From contig CAJIZL010000001.1 of assembly GCA_905182035.1 (NCBI GenBank), forward strand, positions 62,001-126,000: 64,000 bases of DNA, read 5' to 3'. Origin of the DNA: Oceanospirillaceae bacterium ASP10-02a. Its GTDB lineage: Bacteria; Pseudomonadota; Gammaproteobacteria; Pseudomonadales; Balneatricaceae. A model generated the notes under the pieces. That model made no database searches. It saw only the letters and a list, made by a program, of their open reading frames with translations, and was not told the origin of the DNA. Below, one piece after another: positions 1 to 8,298 of this stretch (positions are counted from its first letter, which is position 1; each line of letters starts with the position of its first letter). A program made the translations under genes and the position numbers.

Positions 1-1
1 T

Positions 2-136
2 GGTATCGGCTGGGGACTCAGTGGTTACTGCCCAGGCCCTGGCATAATTAATGCCCTGATCAACCCAGCTGAAGCCATAGTGTTTTTGCCAGCATTAATC
101 ATTGGTGGTTGGGTTGGTCAACGTTATTCAGCATAA
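2..136 (+). CDS. YeeE/YedE-family (DUF6691-type) membrane protein, 3' end only
   Basis: Frame 2 is open from the window edge to a TAA and encodes the last 44 residues of a membrane protein. It begins GIGWGLSGYCPGPGI, the conserved Gly-rich Cys-containing signature of the second half-channel of YeeE/YedE (sulfur-compound transport) proteins, and continues with a hydrophobic helix (IVFLPALIIGG) before a short polar tail. Members of this family usually occur as two adjacent half-size genes moving thiosulfate-like or other sulfur compounds; the partner would lie upstream of the window. The 5' part is missing only because the window starts here. Family call is fairly sure, substrate unknown. Confidence 0.7.
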   Translation, partial: GIGWGLSGYCPGPGIINALINPAEAIVFLPALIIGGWVGQRYSA

Positions 137-143
137 ACCAAAC

Positions 144-178
144 GCTTATGGCATAACCACAAGGTTTATGCCGTAAGC
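144..178. terminator. Hairpin between convergent genes
   Basis: An imperfect inverted repeat runs from GCTTATGGCATAA to TTTATGCCGTAAGC with loop around CCACAAGG: about 13 pairs plus a CC/GG closing pair. It lies between the stop codons of the two convergent genes and includes the last codons of the YqcC-like gene. On the minus strand it is followed by a moderately T-rich stretch (GTTTGGTTTAT), so it most likely ends the YqcC-like transcript; on the plus strand there is no T run. Confidence 0.55.
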
Positions 179-489
179 AAAATATCCATTCGCTTGATAC
201 TACCCAATAAGCCTTTAATAGTACCCTCTAGGTCTTTAAAGGCCTCTTCTGCCATTGGGTAAATACCGCTTTGATGGGGTAATTGACTCTTTGTTTCTAA
301 CAAATAACTCAGTCTAGGAATAAAAATCCACTGCAGCCATTCTGCAAAGCCCATGAGGTCACAGCAAAAAGGCTGGGTGCTCAGTAGGGCTTCTTCAGAG
401 GGCGCAAGGTCGCTCCATAGGCCAAGGGTTTGCATTTCTAATTGCAAAATATCAAGTTCACGAAGAACATTTTGATGCAAACTAGCCAT
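166..489 (-). CDS. YqcC-like protein (DUF446)
   Basis: A 107-residue protein starting at the ATG at 489; the frame opens six bases earlier with a TTG, but ATG is preferred. It carries the YqcC/DUF446 pattern: an N-terminal helix (LRELDILQLEMQ), then QPFCCD, then the signature EWLQWIFIPRL, then a C-terminal helix. YqcC is a small all-helical cytoplasmic protein of unknown biochemical role, usually about 105-110 residues and often near truC in enterics; truC is not seen here. It converges on the YeeE/YedE gene. Family call is confident, function unknown. Confidence 0.8.
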   Translation of the reverse strand: MASLHQNVLRELDILQLEMQTLGLWSDLAPSEEALLSTQPFCCDLMGFAEWLQWIFIPRLSYLLETKSQLPHQSGIYPMAEEAFKDLEGTIKGLLGSIKRMDILLTA

Positions 490-690
490 AAACAAAAGTA
501 TCTCAATAAAACGGACTAATAGTCTACCTTACCACTGATTCAACGATTAGAGCATTTAGCGAATATCAACCCCCTACTAAACTAGAGGCGCAAGGCTATT
601 AAACCGTCCTTATCGCAAGTGACCGGCGGTCTTGCCAAGCACTCCGGAAACTGGCACTCTTGCAGCTGAAATCAGGCATGGAGTATAGCT

Positions 691-1482
691 ATGGTGGATT
701 GTTTGAAGTCACTCTATGATAAAGATGGGTTTTTAACTGGGGTGCCCATTATTAGCCCTGCGAAGGCCCTAACCCATCGTTCTATTTTGGAGGCCGTTGA
801 AGCCGAGCGTGGGCCAATGCATTACCAATTCAAAGCCCACACAGCCATGAATTCGCCCTATCAACTGGCAACTTTACCCAATCTCCTCGATATAGTTGAG
901 CAGCTGATTGGCCCTGATATATTACTTTATAGTACATCTTATATCGTTAAAGAAGCCTACAGTGAAAGCCACGTAAGTTGGCACCAAGATCTGACTTATT
1001 GGGGCTTAGATTCGGACGCCCAAGTAAGCGTTTGGCTGGCGTTATCTGATGCCAGCGAAGCAAGTGGTTGTATGCACATGATAGCTGGCAGCCACAGAAA
1101 TGGGCAACAACACCACCACCATACTCAAGACGAAAATAATGTGCTGCTAAGTGGGCAAACTATTAATGATATAGATCCTAACCAAAGCGTAGTTGCTAGT
1201 CTGACAGCCGGCCAAGCTTCGTTCCATCACGGATGGACCGTTCATTGTTCCAAACCCAACGTAAGTGATGACCGCCGAATTGGTCTTAACATTCAATACA
1301 TTAGTCCCACGGTAAAACAAATTAAGCAGCAACAAGATTCTGCCATGTTAGTACGAGGCGTCGATAACTATGGCCATTTCCAAACAGATCAACCCGCTGT
1401 GGCTAATTTCGATGTGCATGCATGGAAAAAACAGCAAGCCTTAGATGTTAAACTTAAAGGCATTCAAGGCGATAGCGCCTAA
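691..1482 (+). CDS. PhyH-family Fe(II)/2-oxoglutarate oxygenase
   Basis: A 263-residue phytanoyl-CoA-dioxygenase-family protein. The Fe(II) facial triad is visible as H98-x-D100 (WHQDLTYWG) and distal H185 in HGWTVHCSKPN. R195/R196 in the following DDRR is the expected 2-oxoglutarate anchor. Length is typical of small bacterial PhyH enzymes, which hydroxylate varied small molecules, so the fold does not give the substrate. A run of four His at residues 141-144 is unusual but lies in a loop. The gene is 19 nt upstream of an HD-domain metalloprotein, an arrangement shared by the phosphonate-degrading PhnY/PhnZ pair, so a hydroxylation followed by oxidative cleavage of the product is a reasonable inference. 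Family sure, substrate unknown. Confidence 0.85.
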   Translation: MVDCLKSLYDKDGFLTGVPIISPAKALTHRSILEAVEAERGPMHYQFKAHTAMNSPYQLATLPNLLDIVEQLIGPDILLYSTSYIVKEAYSESHVSWHQDLTYWGLDSDAQVSVWLALSDASEASGCMHMIAGSHRNGQQHHHHTQDENNVLLSGQTINDIDPNQSVVASLTAGQASFHHGWTVHCSKPNVSDDRRIGLNIQYISPTVKQIKQQQDSAMLVRGVDNYGHFQTDQPAVANFDVHAWKKQQALDVKLKGIQGDSA

Positions 1483-1501
1483 TAGAACTGGAGCATATAC
1501 G

Positions 1502-2107
1502 ATGGACACTGTTAGTTTTACCCAAATGAAATATGGCACCCACAAAGATTACGCAATGCTGCAAGAACTCGAGCACTCGTTCCGTGCCAAAACGGCTCAA
1601 CGATTATTTAATGAACTCGAACGGCAAGGCCAAGACAGTATAGAAGGTTACCGTATCAGCCGTTTGGAGCACAGTCTACAATCTGCCACGAGAGCGTGGC
1701 ACGAGGGGGCTGATGATGATTGGATAGTGGCTGCACTGTTACATGACATAGGTGATGGCTTGGCACCACAAAATCACGACAGCATGGCTGCAGAAATCAT
1801 CCGCCCTTTTGTAAGTGAGGAAGTGACTTGGGTAATTGAACACCATGGCACCTTTCAAATGATTTACTACGCCCATCATTTAGATGGTTGGAACCCCAAT
1901 GAACGCGACCAATACCGTGAACATCCTTATTATCAAACCGCCGTGGATTTTTGCGAACGTTGGGATCAGAACTGCTTTGATCCAGATTATGAGAGCCAAC
2001 CATTAGAATTTTTCGCTCCATTTTTAGAACGGGTCTTCGCACGTAAAGCCTATGCGCCAGAGGTTATTAAAACTGGTGGTATATCGGGATTACCTACAGT
2101 AGCCTAA
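1502..2107 (+). CDS. HD-domain protein, probable mixed-valent diiron oxygenase family (PhnZ/TmpB-like)
   Basis: The ATG at 1502 follows a GGAG Shine-Dalgarno; the frame extends 19 codons further upstream, but that part overlaps the PhyH gene. The product has 201 residues. Ligands expected for a diiron HD site are all present: H57 (LEHSLQ), H81-D82 (LLHDIGD), H92, H114 or H115 (VIEHHG) and D155 (CERWDQ). In PhnZ the residues 10 and 7 before the first His are a Tyr and a Glu that gate the substrate; here they are I47 and Y50. It is therefore a relative, not an obvious PhnZ. The C-terminal FDPDYESQPLEFF is a family hallmark. It is probably co-transcribed with the upstream PhyH gene. A plain phosphohydrolase activity cannot be excluded. 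Confidence 0.8.
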   Translation: MDTVSFTQMKYGTHKDYAMLQELEHSFRAKTAQRLFNELERQGQDSIEGYRISRLEHSLQSATRAWHEGADDDWIVAALLHDIGDGLAPQNHDSMAAEIIRPFVSEEVTWVIEHHGTFQMIYYAHHLDGWNPNERDQYREHPYYQTAVDFCERWDQNCFDPDYESQPLEFFAPFLERVFARKAYAPEVIKTGGISGLPTVA

Positions 2108-2150
2108 GGCATAGTAAGGCATATAAGACTGGAAAACCTTAAACACAGCA

Positions 2151-3404
2151 TTAAAAACGTTGCGGCGAAAACGCTGAAATATCAACACTAGTAGGCTTAC
2201 CATCAATCAGTTCGCTAATCAACTTGCCAGTAATACCTGATAAAGTCACACCAATGTGGCCATGACCAAAGGCGTAATAGACACCTACATCTTTGCTTGA
2301 CTGACCAATGACCGGCATGGAATCGGGCATGGAAGGCCTAAAGCCGCTCCACTCACTATCGTGGCTTTGAAGTTGCGGCAATAGGGTTTTCACTGTGTCT
2401 GCAATGAGTTTTAGGCGTCGTGGATTAGCTGGGTTGTTAAGGCCAGCCAATTCAACTGTACCGGCTGCTCGCAAACCATCGTTCATAGGCGTCATGTAAA
2501 AACCCACATCAGCCCAACCAACAGGTCGGTTGAGCAATTGTTCTGCTCCCTTATACATCAGGTGATATCCCTGCTCCGTATCTAACGGCAATCTATCCCC
2601 CACCTGTTGCGCCAAGCACTTTGACCAAGCACCGGCAGCCACCACCACCCTACTCCCTACCACGCTTGTACCTTGCAACTGCACCTTGAGTTTATCTGCA
2701 CTGACTCGTTCAATCGCAAGTGCCTTGTTAGTGATGATTTGGCCACCCTTGGCAATCACTGAGTCAGCCATACGCTGCAACAAACCTATGGGGCTAAGCA
2801 GGTGTTGCGCATTTTCAAAAAATAACCCTCGCTCATAGATCGGGTTCAAATGAGGTTCTAGGTCTCTAATTTCAGCCTTAGTCAGGGCTGTCACTGGGAT
2901 ACCATTACGGCGTCTTAATTCAATGTCTGGCCTTGCCTTAACAAAACCAGCCTCACTCCCATACAAATACAAAGTACCATTTTTGGTGACTAAATCATGG
3001 CCTTGAACAGCTTCAATCAGAGGCGTTAAAGCACTGTGCGCATGGCTCAACAACACGCCTAACTGATAGCCAATATTCGCCACCTGAGAGGGTCTGCTAG
3101 CCCAAAAAAAACGCAACAACCAAGGCGCAAGCCAAGGCAAATAGGACCAATTAATCGACAAAGGACTGTTAGGATTGAATAATAACTTAGGAATTTGTTT
3201 TATGGTGCTAGGCGTGCCTACAGGAATGTTAGCATAGGTTGCAATGGTGCAGGCATTACCAAAATAGGCCCCTTGCGCAAACGGTTCTGGATCCACTAGC
3301 GTGACTTTATGACCGCTTCTTTGTAACCACATGGCAGTGGCAACACCTACAAAACCGGCACCAATAATCACCACGTCTTGTGGTTCTAAGCGAGCGTCCT
3401 TCAT
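2151..3404 (-). CDS. FAD-dependent D-amino-acid dehydrogenase (DadA-like)
   Basis: A 417-residue protein. The chosen ATG at 3404 has an AAGGAGAG ribosome site; the frame opens further upstream inside the preceding gene. The N-terminus has the dinucleotide-binding VVIIGAGFVGVATAMWL, and the C-terminus has the DAO-family GHGHIGVTLSGITGKLI. The order of motifs and the length match DadA-type quinone-linked D-amino-acid dehydrogenases, which turn D-amino acids or related amines into 2-oxoacids plus ammonia. It is the last gene of a leftward operon with a GMC alcohol dehydrogenase, an aldehyde dehydrogenase and an FGase-like hydrolase, so its true substrate may be an N-substituted glycine or betaine-like compound rather than D-alanine. 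Family sure, substrate open. Confidence 0.85.
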   Translation of the reverse strand: MKDARLEPQDVVIIGAGFVGVATAMWLQRSGHKVTLVDPEPFAQGAYFGNACTIATYANIPVGTPSTIKQIPKLLFNPNSPLSINWSYLPWLAPWLLRFFWASRPSQVANIGYQLGVLLSHAHSALTPLIEAVQGHDLVTKNGTLYLYGSEAGFVKARPDIELRRRNGIPVTALTKAEIRDLEPHLNPIYERGLFFENAQHLLSPIGLLQRMADSVIAKGGQIITNKALAIERVSADKLKVQLQGTSVVGSRVVVAAGAWSKCLAQQVGDRLPLDTEQGYHLMYKGAEQLLNRPVGWADVGFYMTPMNDGLRAAGTVELAGLNNPANPRRLKLIADTVKTLLPQLQSHDSEWSGFRPSMPDSMPVIGQSSKDVGVYYAFGHGHIGVTLSGITGKLISELIDGKPTSVDISAFSPQRF

Positions 3405-3420
3405 ACTTGTATAGCTCTCC

Positions 3421-5037
3421 TTAGCCGTGGCGTTCAGCCAACACCATGGCAGCACCACGTTCGGCAATCATCATGGTTGAAGCCGAAGTATTACCGCTGG
3501 TCAAACACGGCATAATGGACGCGTCCATAACCCGTAAATTATCCATACCTGTCACTTTTAATGTTGCTGGATGCACCACTGCCTGTGTGTCAGTGCCCAT
3601 TTTACAGGTGCCAACTGGGTGGTATACCGTGGTGGCGGTCTGGCGCAGATACTCAAGAATCTGAGCATCCGTTTCGACCTCTTTACCAGGCGCCATTTCT
3701 TCACCTCGTAAATGATCAAACTCTGGCGCAGCAAGTATTTCACGAGCTTTTTTCACCCCCTCTACCAGCGTTTGTTGATCTTTTTCGTGGGCAAAAAAGT
3801 TGAAGTCAATCAGTACATTGCGTTTACTACCATCATTAGCTAATTTAACACTGCCTGCACTGAGTGGACGTAACACACAGGTAAACACTGAATAACCGTG
3901 TCCCCATTCAAATCTCTTACCCCTATGGCTACGATACAAAGGTGTAAAATGAAATTGCACGTCTGGGTCAGTATCGGCGGCCACAGCCAACTTTGTTTTT
4001 GCAAACCCCCCCGCCTCTACATAATTGGTCGTCCACCAGCCCTTGCGGCTCAGCCAATACTTAAACGGTGCAGTCAATACGTGAGGTATTAAGGTTTTAA
4101 AGGATACACCGATACTTTTAGACTGTGAGGACCTGACGGTAACCATGCTATCTATATGATCTTGTAGGTTCTCACCCACACCTGGCAGATGATGTTTGCA
4201 CTCGATATCTAACTGTTGCAGCTCATCTCGATCGCCGATACCTGAGGCTAATAAGATCCGCGGTGACAAGATGGTACCCCCACATAGTATGACTTCTTTA
4301 TTACAATGCAACTGCTGTTGCACGCCAGCACATTCAATCGTCAGACCCAATACTGTGTCACCTGCAATCTTTAGGTCCACCACTTCAGTGTGAGTCATAA
4401 TAGTGAGGTTGCTGCGGGACTCAATAGGCTGCAAGAAGGCCGTATAACTACTCACCCGCTGACCACGATCTTGTTTGACGTTATATATGCCTAACCCCAA
4501 TTGTGATGGGCCATTAAAGTCTGTATTTTCTGGCAAACCAGCCACTTGACCAGCAGCTACAAAAACTTTGCCAACTGCGTTTGCATCCTGCTGTCTAGAA
4601 ACCTTTAGCTCACCATCAAAACCGTGATATTCAGCACTTTGGCCAACTTGATTAGCCTCCATTTTCTTAAATACAGGCAGCACATCGTTATAGGACCAGC
4701 CATCACAGCCTAAGGCTACCCAACCGTCATAATCGTTACGGTTACCTCTAATATACACCATACTATTAATTGCACTGGAACCGCCTAGAGCTTTGCCTCG
4801 ATTAACATCCACAAGCCGATTATGGAGATTCTTCTGCGGCACGCTGACAAAGCTATAGTCGTATTTTTTGTTACCATACAAGCCAAAAATACCCGCTGGA
4901 ATACTTACCCAAGGACTTTTTCCATTGCCCCCAGCTTCGATCAAGCACACACTAATTTGCGGGTCAGCACTAAGTCTATTAGCTACCACACATCCAGCCG
5001 AACCCGCACCAACAATAATATAATCAAAGGTAGTCAT
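3421..5037 (-). CDS. GMC-family alcohol/choline dehydrogenase
   Basis: A 538-residue flavoprotein with the GMC layout. The N-terminal FAD site is YIIVGAGSAGCVVANRL, followed by the GMC signature 1 region RGKALGGSSAINSMVYIRG and the middle signature GGTILSPRILLASGIG. The catalytic C-terminal segment has YHPVGTCKMG and, later, N in SGNTSASTMMIAERGA. Length and motifs match bacterial choline dehydrogenase and AlkJ-type alcohol dehydrogenases, which oxidise primary alcohols to aldehydes and pass electrons to the quinone pool. It lies 9 nt downstream of an aldehyde dehydrogenase gene, which would handle the aldehyde formed. A second GMC gene lies at 29514-31121. Family sure; choline as substrate is not shown. 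Confidence 0.9.
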   Translation of the reverse strand: MTTFDYIIVGAGSAGCVVANRLSADPQISVCLIEAGGNGKSPWVSIPAGIFGLYGNKKYDYSFVSVPQKNLHNRLVDVNRGKALGGSSAINSMVYIRGNRNDYDGWVALGCDGWSYNDVLPVFKKMEANQVGQSAEYHGFDGELKVSRQQDANAVGKVFVAAGQVAGLPENTDFNGPSQLGLGIYNVKQDRGQRVSSYTAFLQPIESRSNLTIMTHTEVVDLKIAGDTVLGLTIECAGVQQQLHCNKEVILCGGTILSPRILLASGIGDRDELQQLDIECKHHLPGVGENLQDHIDSMVTVRSSQSKSIGVSFKTLIPHVLTAPFKYWLSRKGWWTTNYVEAGGFAKTKLAVAADTDPDVQFHFTPLYRSHRGKRFEWGHGYSVFTCVLRPLSAGSVKLANDGSKRNVLIDFNFFAHEKDQQTLVEGVKKAREILAAPEFDHLRGEEMAPGKEVETDAQILEYLRQTATTVYHPVGTCKMGTDTQAVVHPATLKVTGMDNLRVMDASIMPCLTSGNTSASTMMIAERGAAMVLAERHG

Positions 5038-5045
5038 AATTAGCT

Positions 5046-6437
5046 CTATAGCTTAGTTTTAATATGGTAAGACTTAGGCTGAGTTAAGGCTTCAAAACCT
5101 AAGCTCGATAAGGTGCAGCCTCGACCAGTGTTTTTGACACCCGCCCAAGCTAACGCAGGGTCAAGATAATCACATCGATTGATAAAGAAAGTGCCTGTTT
5201 CTATCTCATCACCCAGTGCAATACCAGTATCCATATCTTGGGTGAAAATGGCCGCGGTTAGACCTAAATCACTATCATTCATCAAGCCGATAGCTTCCTC
5301 ATCATTAGCCACTTTCATAATGCCCACCACGGGCCCAAAACTCTCCTCGGTCATCACCCGCATAGTATGATCAACCTGAGTAAGTACTTGGGGTGCCAGG
5401 TAAGGGCTCCCAGGTCGATCCATAGTAAATTCATTGGCATTGATCTGTGCTACCGCTCCTTGCTCGAGCGCCTCAACAATTTGTTGGCGTACAAAATCAG
5501 CTGCAGAAGTTCGCACCATGGGCCCCAGGGTAGTATTTGGATCATCAGCACGCCCAAGATGAAAACGCTTTACTAAGGCAACAAAACCTTCTACGTAAGC
5601 ATCATACACTGACTCATGTACGTATATACGCTCTAACCCACAGCATGACTGTCCCGAATTAAAAAACGCGCCATCTACCGTGGATTCGATGGCATAATCC
5701 AAATCTGCATCGGCACGGATATAGGCGGGGTCTTTTCCCCCCAACTCCAGGCCTACGCCAATAAACTGGCCAGCAGCAGCCTGTTCAATCTTGCGCCCGG
5801 CAGAGACAGAACCCGTGAAGGCAACATGGTTGACCTGGCCTGAGGCCACCAGGGCTTCTGTGGATTCATGGTCCATGTGTAAGTATTGCAGCACTCCCTC
5901 AGGCAGGCCTGCTTCTGCAAAAGCTTGGCAGATTCGTTCAGCGCAAAGTGGGGTTTGGCTAGAATGTTTTAAGATGACACAGTTGCCTGCCAGTAATGCC
6001 GGCACAATGACGTTAATCGGTGTATGTAAAGGGAAGTTCCAGGGTGCGATAACCAAAACTACGCCCACAGGTTCGCGGCGAATATAGCGGATAAACCCCG
6101 CTTTTTCGTCTTGCTGCAAGGGTACGAGGGCTGTATCAGCAATTGAGATCATATACTCTGCCCGTTCAGCAAAGCTGTTCACCTCCCCTGCTGCATACTT
6201 AATCGGCCGCCCCATTTGCCAGCATAGTTCTTGGGCAATTTGGTCTTTGTTTGACACAAAGGCTCGCACTGCGGCGCTGCACAGAGCTTTACGTTCCACT
6301 AATGGAACCTGACGCCATTGCCTTTGTGCTCTATGAGCCAACTCTAAGGCCACACCAACCTGTTCAGGCTGAGCATAATCGCGCTCAAGATAAACACTAC
6401 CGTCGATGGGTGAAATAGTCTGTTGCTTGTTTAACAT
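5046..6437 (-). CDS. NAD(P)-dependent aldehyde dehydrogenase
   Basis: A 463-residue ALDH-superfamily enzyme, slightly shorter than most. The catalytic Glu is in GLELGGKDPAYI and the nucleophile is one of the two Cys in GQSCCGLERIYVHE; APWNFPLHTP and FTGSVSAGRKI form the cofactor region. It would oxidise the aldehyde made by the adjacent GMC dehydrogenase. The gene starts with an ATG directly after the stop codon of the FGase-like gene, so the two are probably translationally linked. The GKDPAYI and SCCGLERIYV variants occur in ALDHs acting on amino- or hydroxy-aldehydes, but I cannot assign a substrate. Confidence 0.9.
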   Translation of the reverse strand: MLNKQQTISPIDGSVYLERDYAQPEQVGVALELAHRAQRQWRQVPLVERKALCSAAVRAFVSNKDQIAQELCWQMGRPIKYAAGEVNSFAERAEYMISIADTALVPLQQDEKAGFIRYIRREPVGVVLVIAPWNFPLHTPINVIVPALLAGNCVILKHSSQTPLCAERICQAFAEAGLPEGVLQYLHMDHESTEALVASGQVNHVAFTGSVSAGRKIEQAAAGQFIGVGLELGGKDPAYIRADADLDYAIESTVDGAFFNSGQSCCGLERIYVHESVYDAYVEGFVALVKRFHLGRADDPNTTLGPMVRTSAADFVRQQIVEALEQGAVAQINANEFTMDRPGSPYLAPQVLTQVDHTMRVMTEESFGPVVGIMKVANDEEAIGLMNDSDLGLTAAIFTQDMDTGIALGDEIETGTFFINRCDYLDPALAWAGVKNTGRGCTLSSLGFEALTQPKSYHIKTKL

Positions 6438-7175
6438 TTATATTCTCTCTAGAGCCAACACTATGTGTTTAGTAAGGTAGGCTGCCATTTGTTTCTGCTG
6501 TGTAGATGATTCGATTAGGTCATTACGGATTTCTAGCATGACATTAGCTAAGCCACCAGGTAAAGCATGATGTTTTAATGTGTGGGTTACACCATCGGTG
6601 GGGGCATAAGGCTGGTTGCGCTGAATATTGAACTGAGCATCAGTTAACACTTGTTGCAAAAAAGCATCAGCAAAACGAGAATCTTGATCATGTAACACGC
6701 CAATTTCAACTTGCCGCTGTTGCCCCAAAAATACTGGAGTAAATGAGTGAACTGTGATTATAAGAGGCGTTCCCATTGATGACACTTGTTTTGCCACAGC
6801 AGCTTCAAAAGGCCGATAGTAATCTGTCACTCTCTGCTGCCTTGCCTCCATAGAGAGGCCGACGTTGCCCGGTATTGGCTGATTCTCTGATGTAAGGGGA
6901 ATCGCGCTAGGCGATTCTGGTGGCCGATTGCAGTCATAGAGCAGGCGTGACACTTGGGATGCAACTAAGGTTGCATCAAGCTTTTTAGCCATAAGTTTTG
7001 CAGTACTAAGAGCGCCAAGATCCCACGCTATATGACTTTGTAATTGTTGCCTACTCAGTCCCAAACCATTGAAATTGGATGGGACAACATTGGACGCATG
7101 TTCACAAACAAGCACGATGCGCCGCTTTGCCTTGTCATTAAACACCTTGACCCACTGTTCAGTCGAAGTACTCAT
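6438..7175 (-). CDS. N-formylglutamate amidohydrolase family protein
   Basis: A 245-residue protein. The ATG at 7175 is preferred because its first bases overlap the stop of a small upstream frame (ATGA) and because a family-typical short lead precedes LVCEHASNVVP; an in-frame GTG exists at 7196. The FGase family pattern is clear: CEHASNVVP near the N-terminus, DLGALSTAKLMAKKL, SRLLYDCNRPPES and a conserved histidine in ITVHSFTP. Family members hydrolyse N-formyl-L-glutamate in histidine catabolism, but many are found outside hut operons with unknown amide substrates. No hut gene is present here; the neighbours oxidise alcohols, aldehydes and amino acids, suggesting hydrolysis of some N-acyl or N-formyl intermediate. 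Confidence 0.85.
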   Translation of the reverse strand: MSTSTEQWVKVFNDKAKRRIVLVCEHASNVVPSNFNGLGLSRQQLQSHIAWDLGALSTAKLMAKKLDATLVASQVSRLLYDCNRPPESPSAIPLTSENQPIPGNVGLSMEARQQRVTDYYRPFEAAVAKQVSSMGTPLIITVHSFTPVFLGQQRQVEIGVLHDQDSRFADAFLQQVLTDAQFNIQRNQPYAPTDGVTHTLKHHALPGGLANVMLEIRNDLIESSTQQKQMAAYLTKHIVLALERI

Positions 7176-7345
7176 AGCAAAACGGTCAGGCAGCACTGGT
7201 ACGCCAACTGAACGAACCCAATTGAATTACCATCGCTAAATGGATGTTCAGCTTTAAATGTATCAGCATTATATTGTTTCAAAATTTTAACCACCTTGGC
7301 CTTTGTTTCAGTTTCTGCCGCAATTCCAACCCAAAACTTTATCAC
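7172..7345 (-). CDS. Small ORF coupled to the FGase-like gene, unknown
   Basis: A 57-residue frame starting with GTG at 7345 behind a TAAGG-like ribosome site. Its TGA overlaps the FGase-like ATG as ATGA, the usual geometry of translational coupling. The N-terminal two thirds look protein-like (WVGIAAETETKAKVV, then charged and hydrophilic); the last residues, YQCCLTVLL, could be run-through. I do not recognise a family. It may be a real leader peptide or small protein, a decayed gene end, or chance. Confidence 0.3.
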   Translation of the reverse strand: MIKFWVGIAAETETKAKVVKILKQYNADTFKAEHPFSDGNSIGFVQLAYQCCLTVLL

Positions 7346-7426
7346 CGCACCTTATACCGTACTCTATTCTTTATTTTGAATAGTGGTTAAGTGCATTCGG
7401 TCCATTAACCCAGAGTAAGGCCTCGC

Positions 7427-8206
7427 CTAACTCAATACCTCAACAGTATCACCAATAGCTATCGGCCCAATCCGAGAAACCGTAAGATTAATTCCAAAGC
7501 CAACACCACCATCTTTTAGACGCCTATATGTTGCTAAAGTCCGCAGGGGTTCTTTTTGGTCATGCTTAATGAGGGAGACGGGATCAATAGTGGTCAATAC
7601 GCATCGCTCGCATGGGTATGACACCTCTAGCTCGCATGCACCAATACGAATTCGCTTCCAATCATCTTCTATATCTGCAATAAGGTTATTCACCACCAAA
7701 TTAGCGCGAAATCGTTCCATACCCAGAGTCTCATCTAATCGTTCGTTCAAGGCCGCTAGTGAAGCACTCGTCGTCAGTAATAGAGGTTGTGCATCTGCAA
7801 AGGAAGCCGCATGGTTGGGATCTTCTGCCTGCAAACTAGCACTGTAGACCAAACGACATGCAAGCCCTAAATAGTCACTTAGGGCTGCATCTAACTCAGA
7901 ATTTTGTAGCCACGCAGGCACTGGACTTTCAGCCCAATGTTTAACCAAAACTGGGTTAGTAGGCTGTGGGACTAAGGGCAAAAGAAAGTCCTGCTGTGGC
8001 AACATGACACGTAAAGTAGACCCTTCAATACGGCTGGAAATATGCAGTAGCTTAGGATGTTTGCGCGAGGTTAACATAGCGTTATTCTCATCTATCAACA
8101 TCCAATTTCGATCAAAACCAATCCCTGTAGGAAACAAGTAACCAGTCTTCATTGATATAGGATGGGTGGACTTAATTGGGTAGGTGTTGATTTCTGATAG
8201 GTACAT
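7427..8206 (-). CDS. MOSC-domain protein (YcbX-like, without ferredoxin domain)
   Basis: A 259-residue protein behind an AAGGAGAGG ribosome site. It has the MOSC N-terminal beta-barrel (INTYPIKS, GFDRNWMLID, TSRKHPKLLHI) and the MOSC core with the conserved YPCERCVLTTIDP, whose cysteine is the residue that binds sulfur or the molybdenum cofactor. E. coli YcbX has an additional C-terminal 2Fe-2S domain that is absent here. YcbX/mARC-type proteins reduce N-hydroxylated compounds using molybdenum cofactor. It stands alone, with an inverted repeat about 70-90 bp upstream. Family sure, substrate unknown. Confidence 0.85.
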   Translation of the reverse strand: MYLSEINTYPIKSTHPISMKTGYLFPTGIGFDRNWMLIDENNAMLTSRKHPKLLHISSRIEGSTLRVMLPQQDFLLPLVPQPTNPVLVKHWAESPVPAWLQNSELDAALSDYLGLACRLVYSASLQAEDPNHAASFADAQPLLLTTSASLAALNERLDETLGMERFRANLVVNNLIADIEDDWKRIRIGACELEVSYPCERCVLTTIDPVSLIKHDQKEPLRTLATYRRLKDGGVGFGINLTVSRIGPIAIGDTVEVLS

Positions 8207-8277
8207 TACGCCTCTCCTTGGTTACCCAATAGTATGCAGCATGGAGGAATAAGTCTAGGTGTGAATTGACAGTATTA

Positions 8278-8298
8278 ATGTAACAGAAATAGTTACAT
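8278..8298. promoter_or_regulatory. Perfect inverted repeat upstream of the MOSC gene
   Basis: ATGTAAC, seven bases, then GTTACAT: two perfect 7-bp arms with their centre 82 bp upstream of the MOSC start codon. Without a following T run it is more like a dimeric repressor site than a terminator. The regulator is unknown. The rest of 8207-8455 shows nothing else I can call. Confidence 0.35.

Noticed and set aside
1502-2107. Canonical PhnZ (2-AEP-derived phosphonate cleavage)
   Set aside because: The Tyr/Glu gate pair is not at the expected positions and no phosphonate transporter or regulator is nearby.
6438-7175. Histidine utilisation (hut) operon member
   Set aside because: Only the FGase-family gene is present; no hutH, hutU, hutI or hutC nearby.
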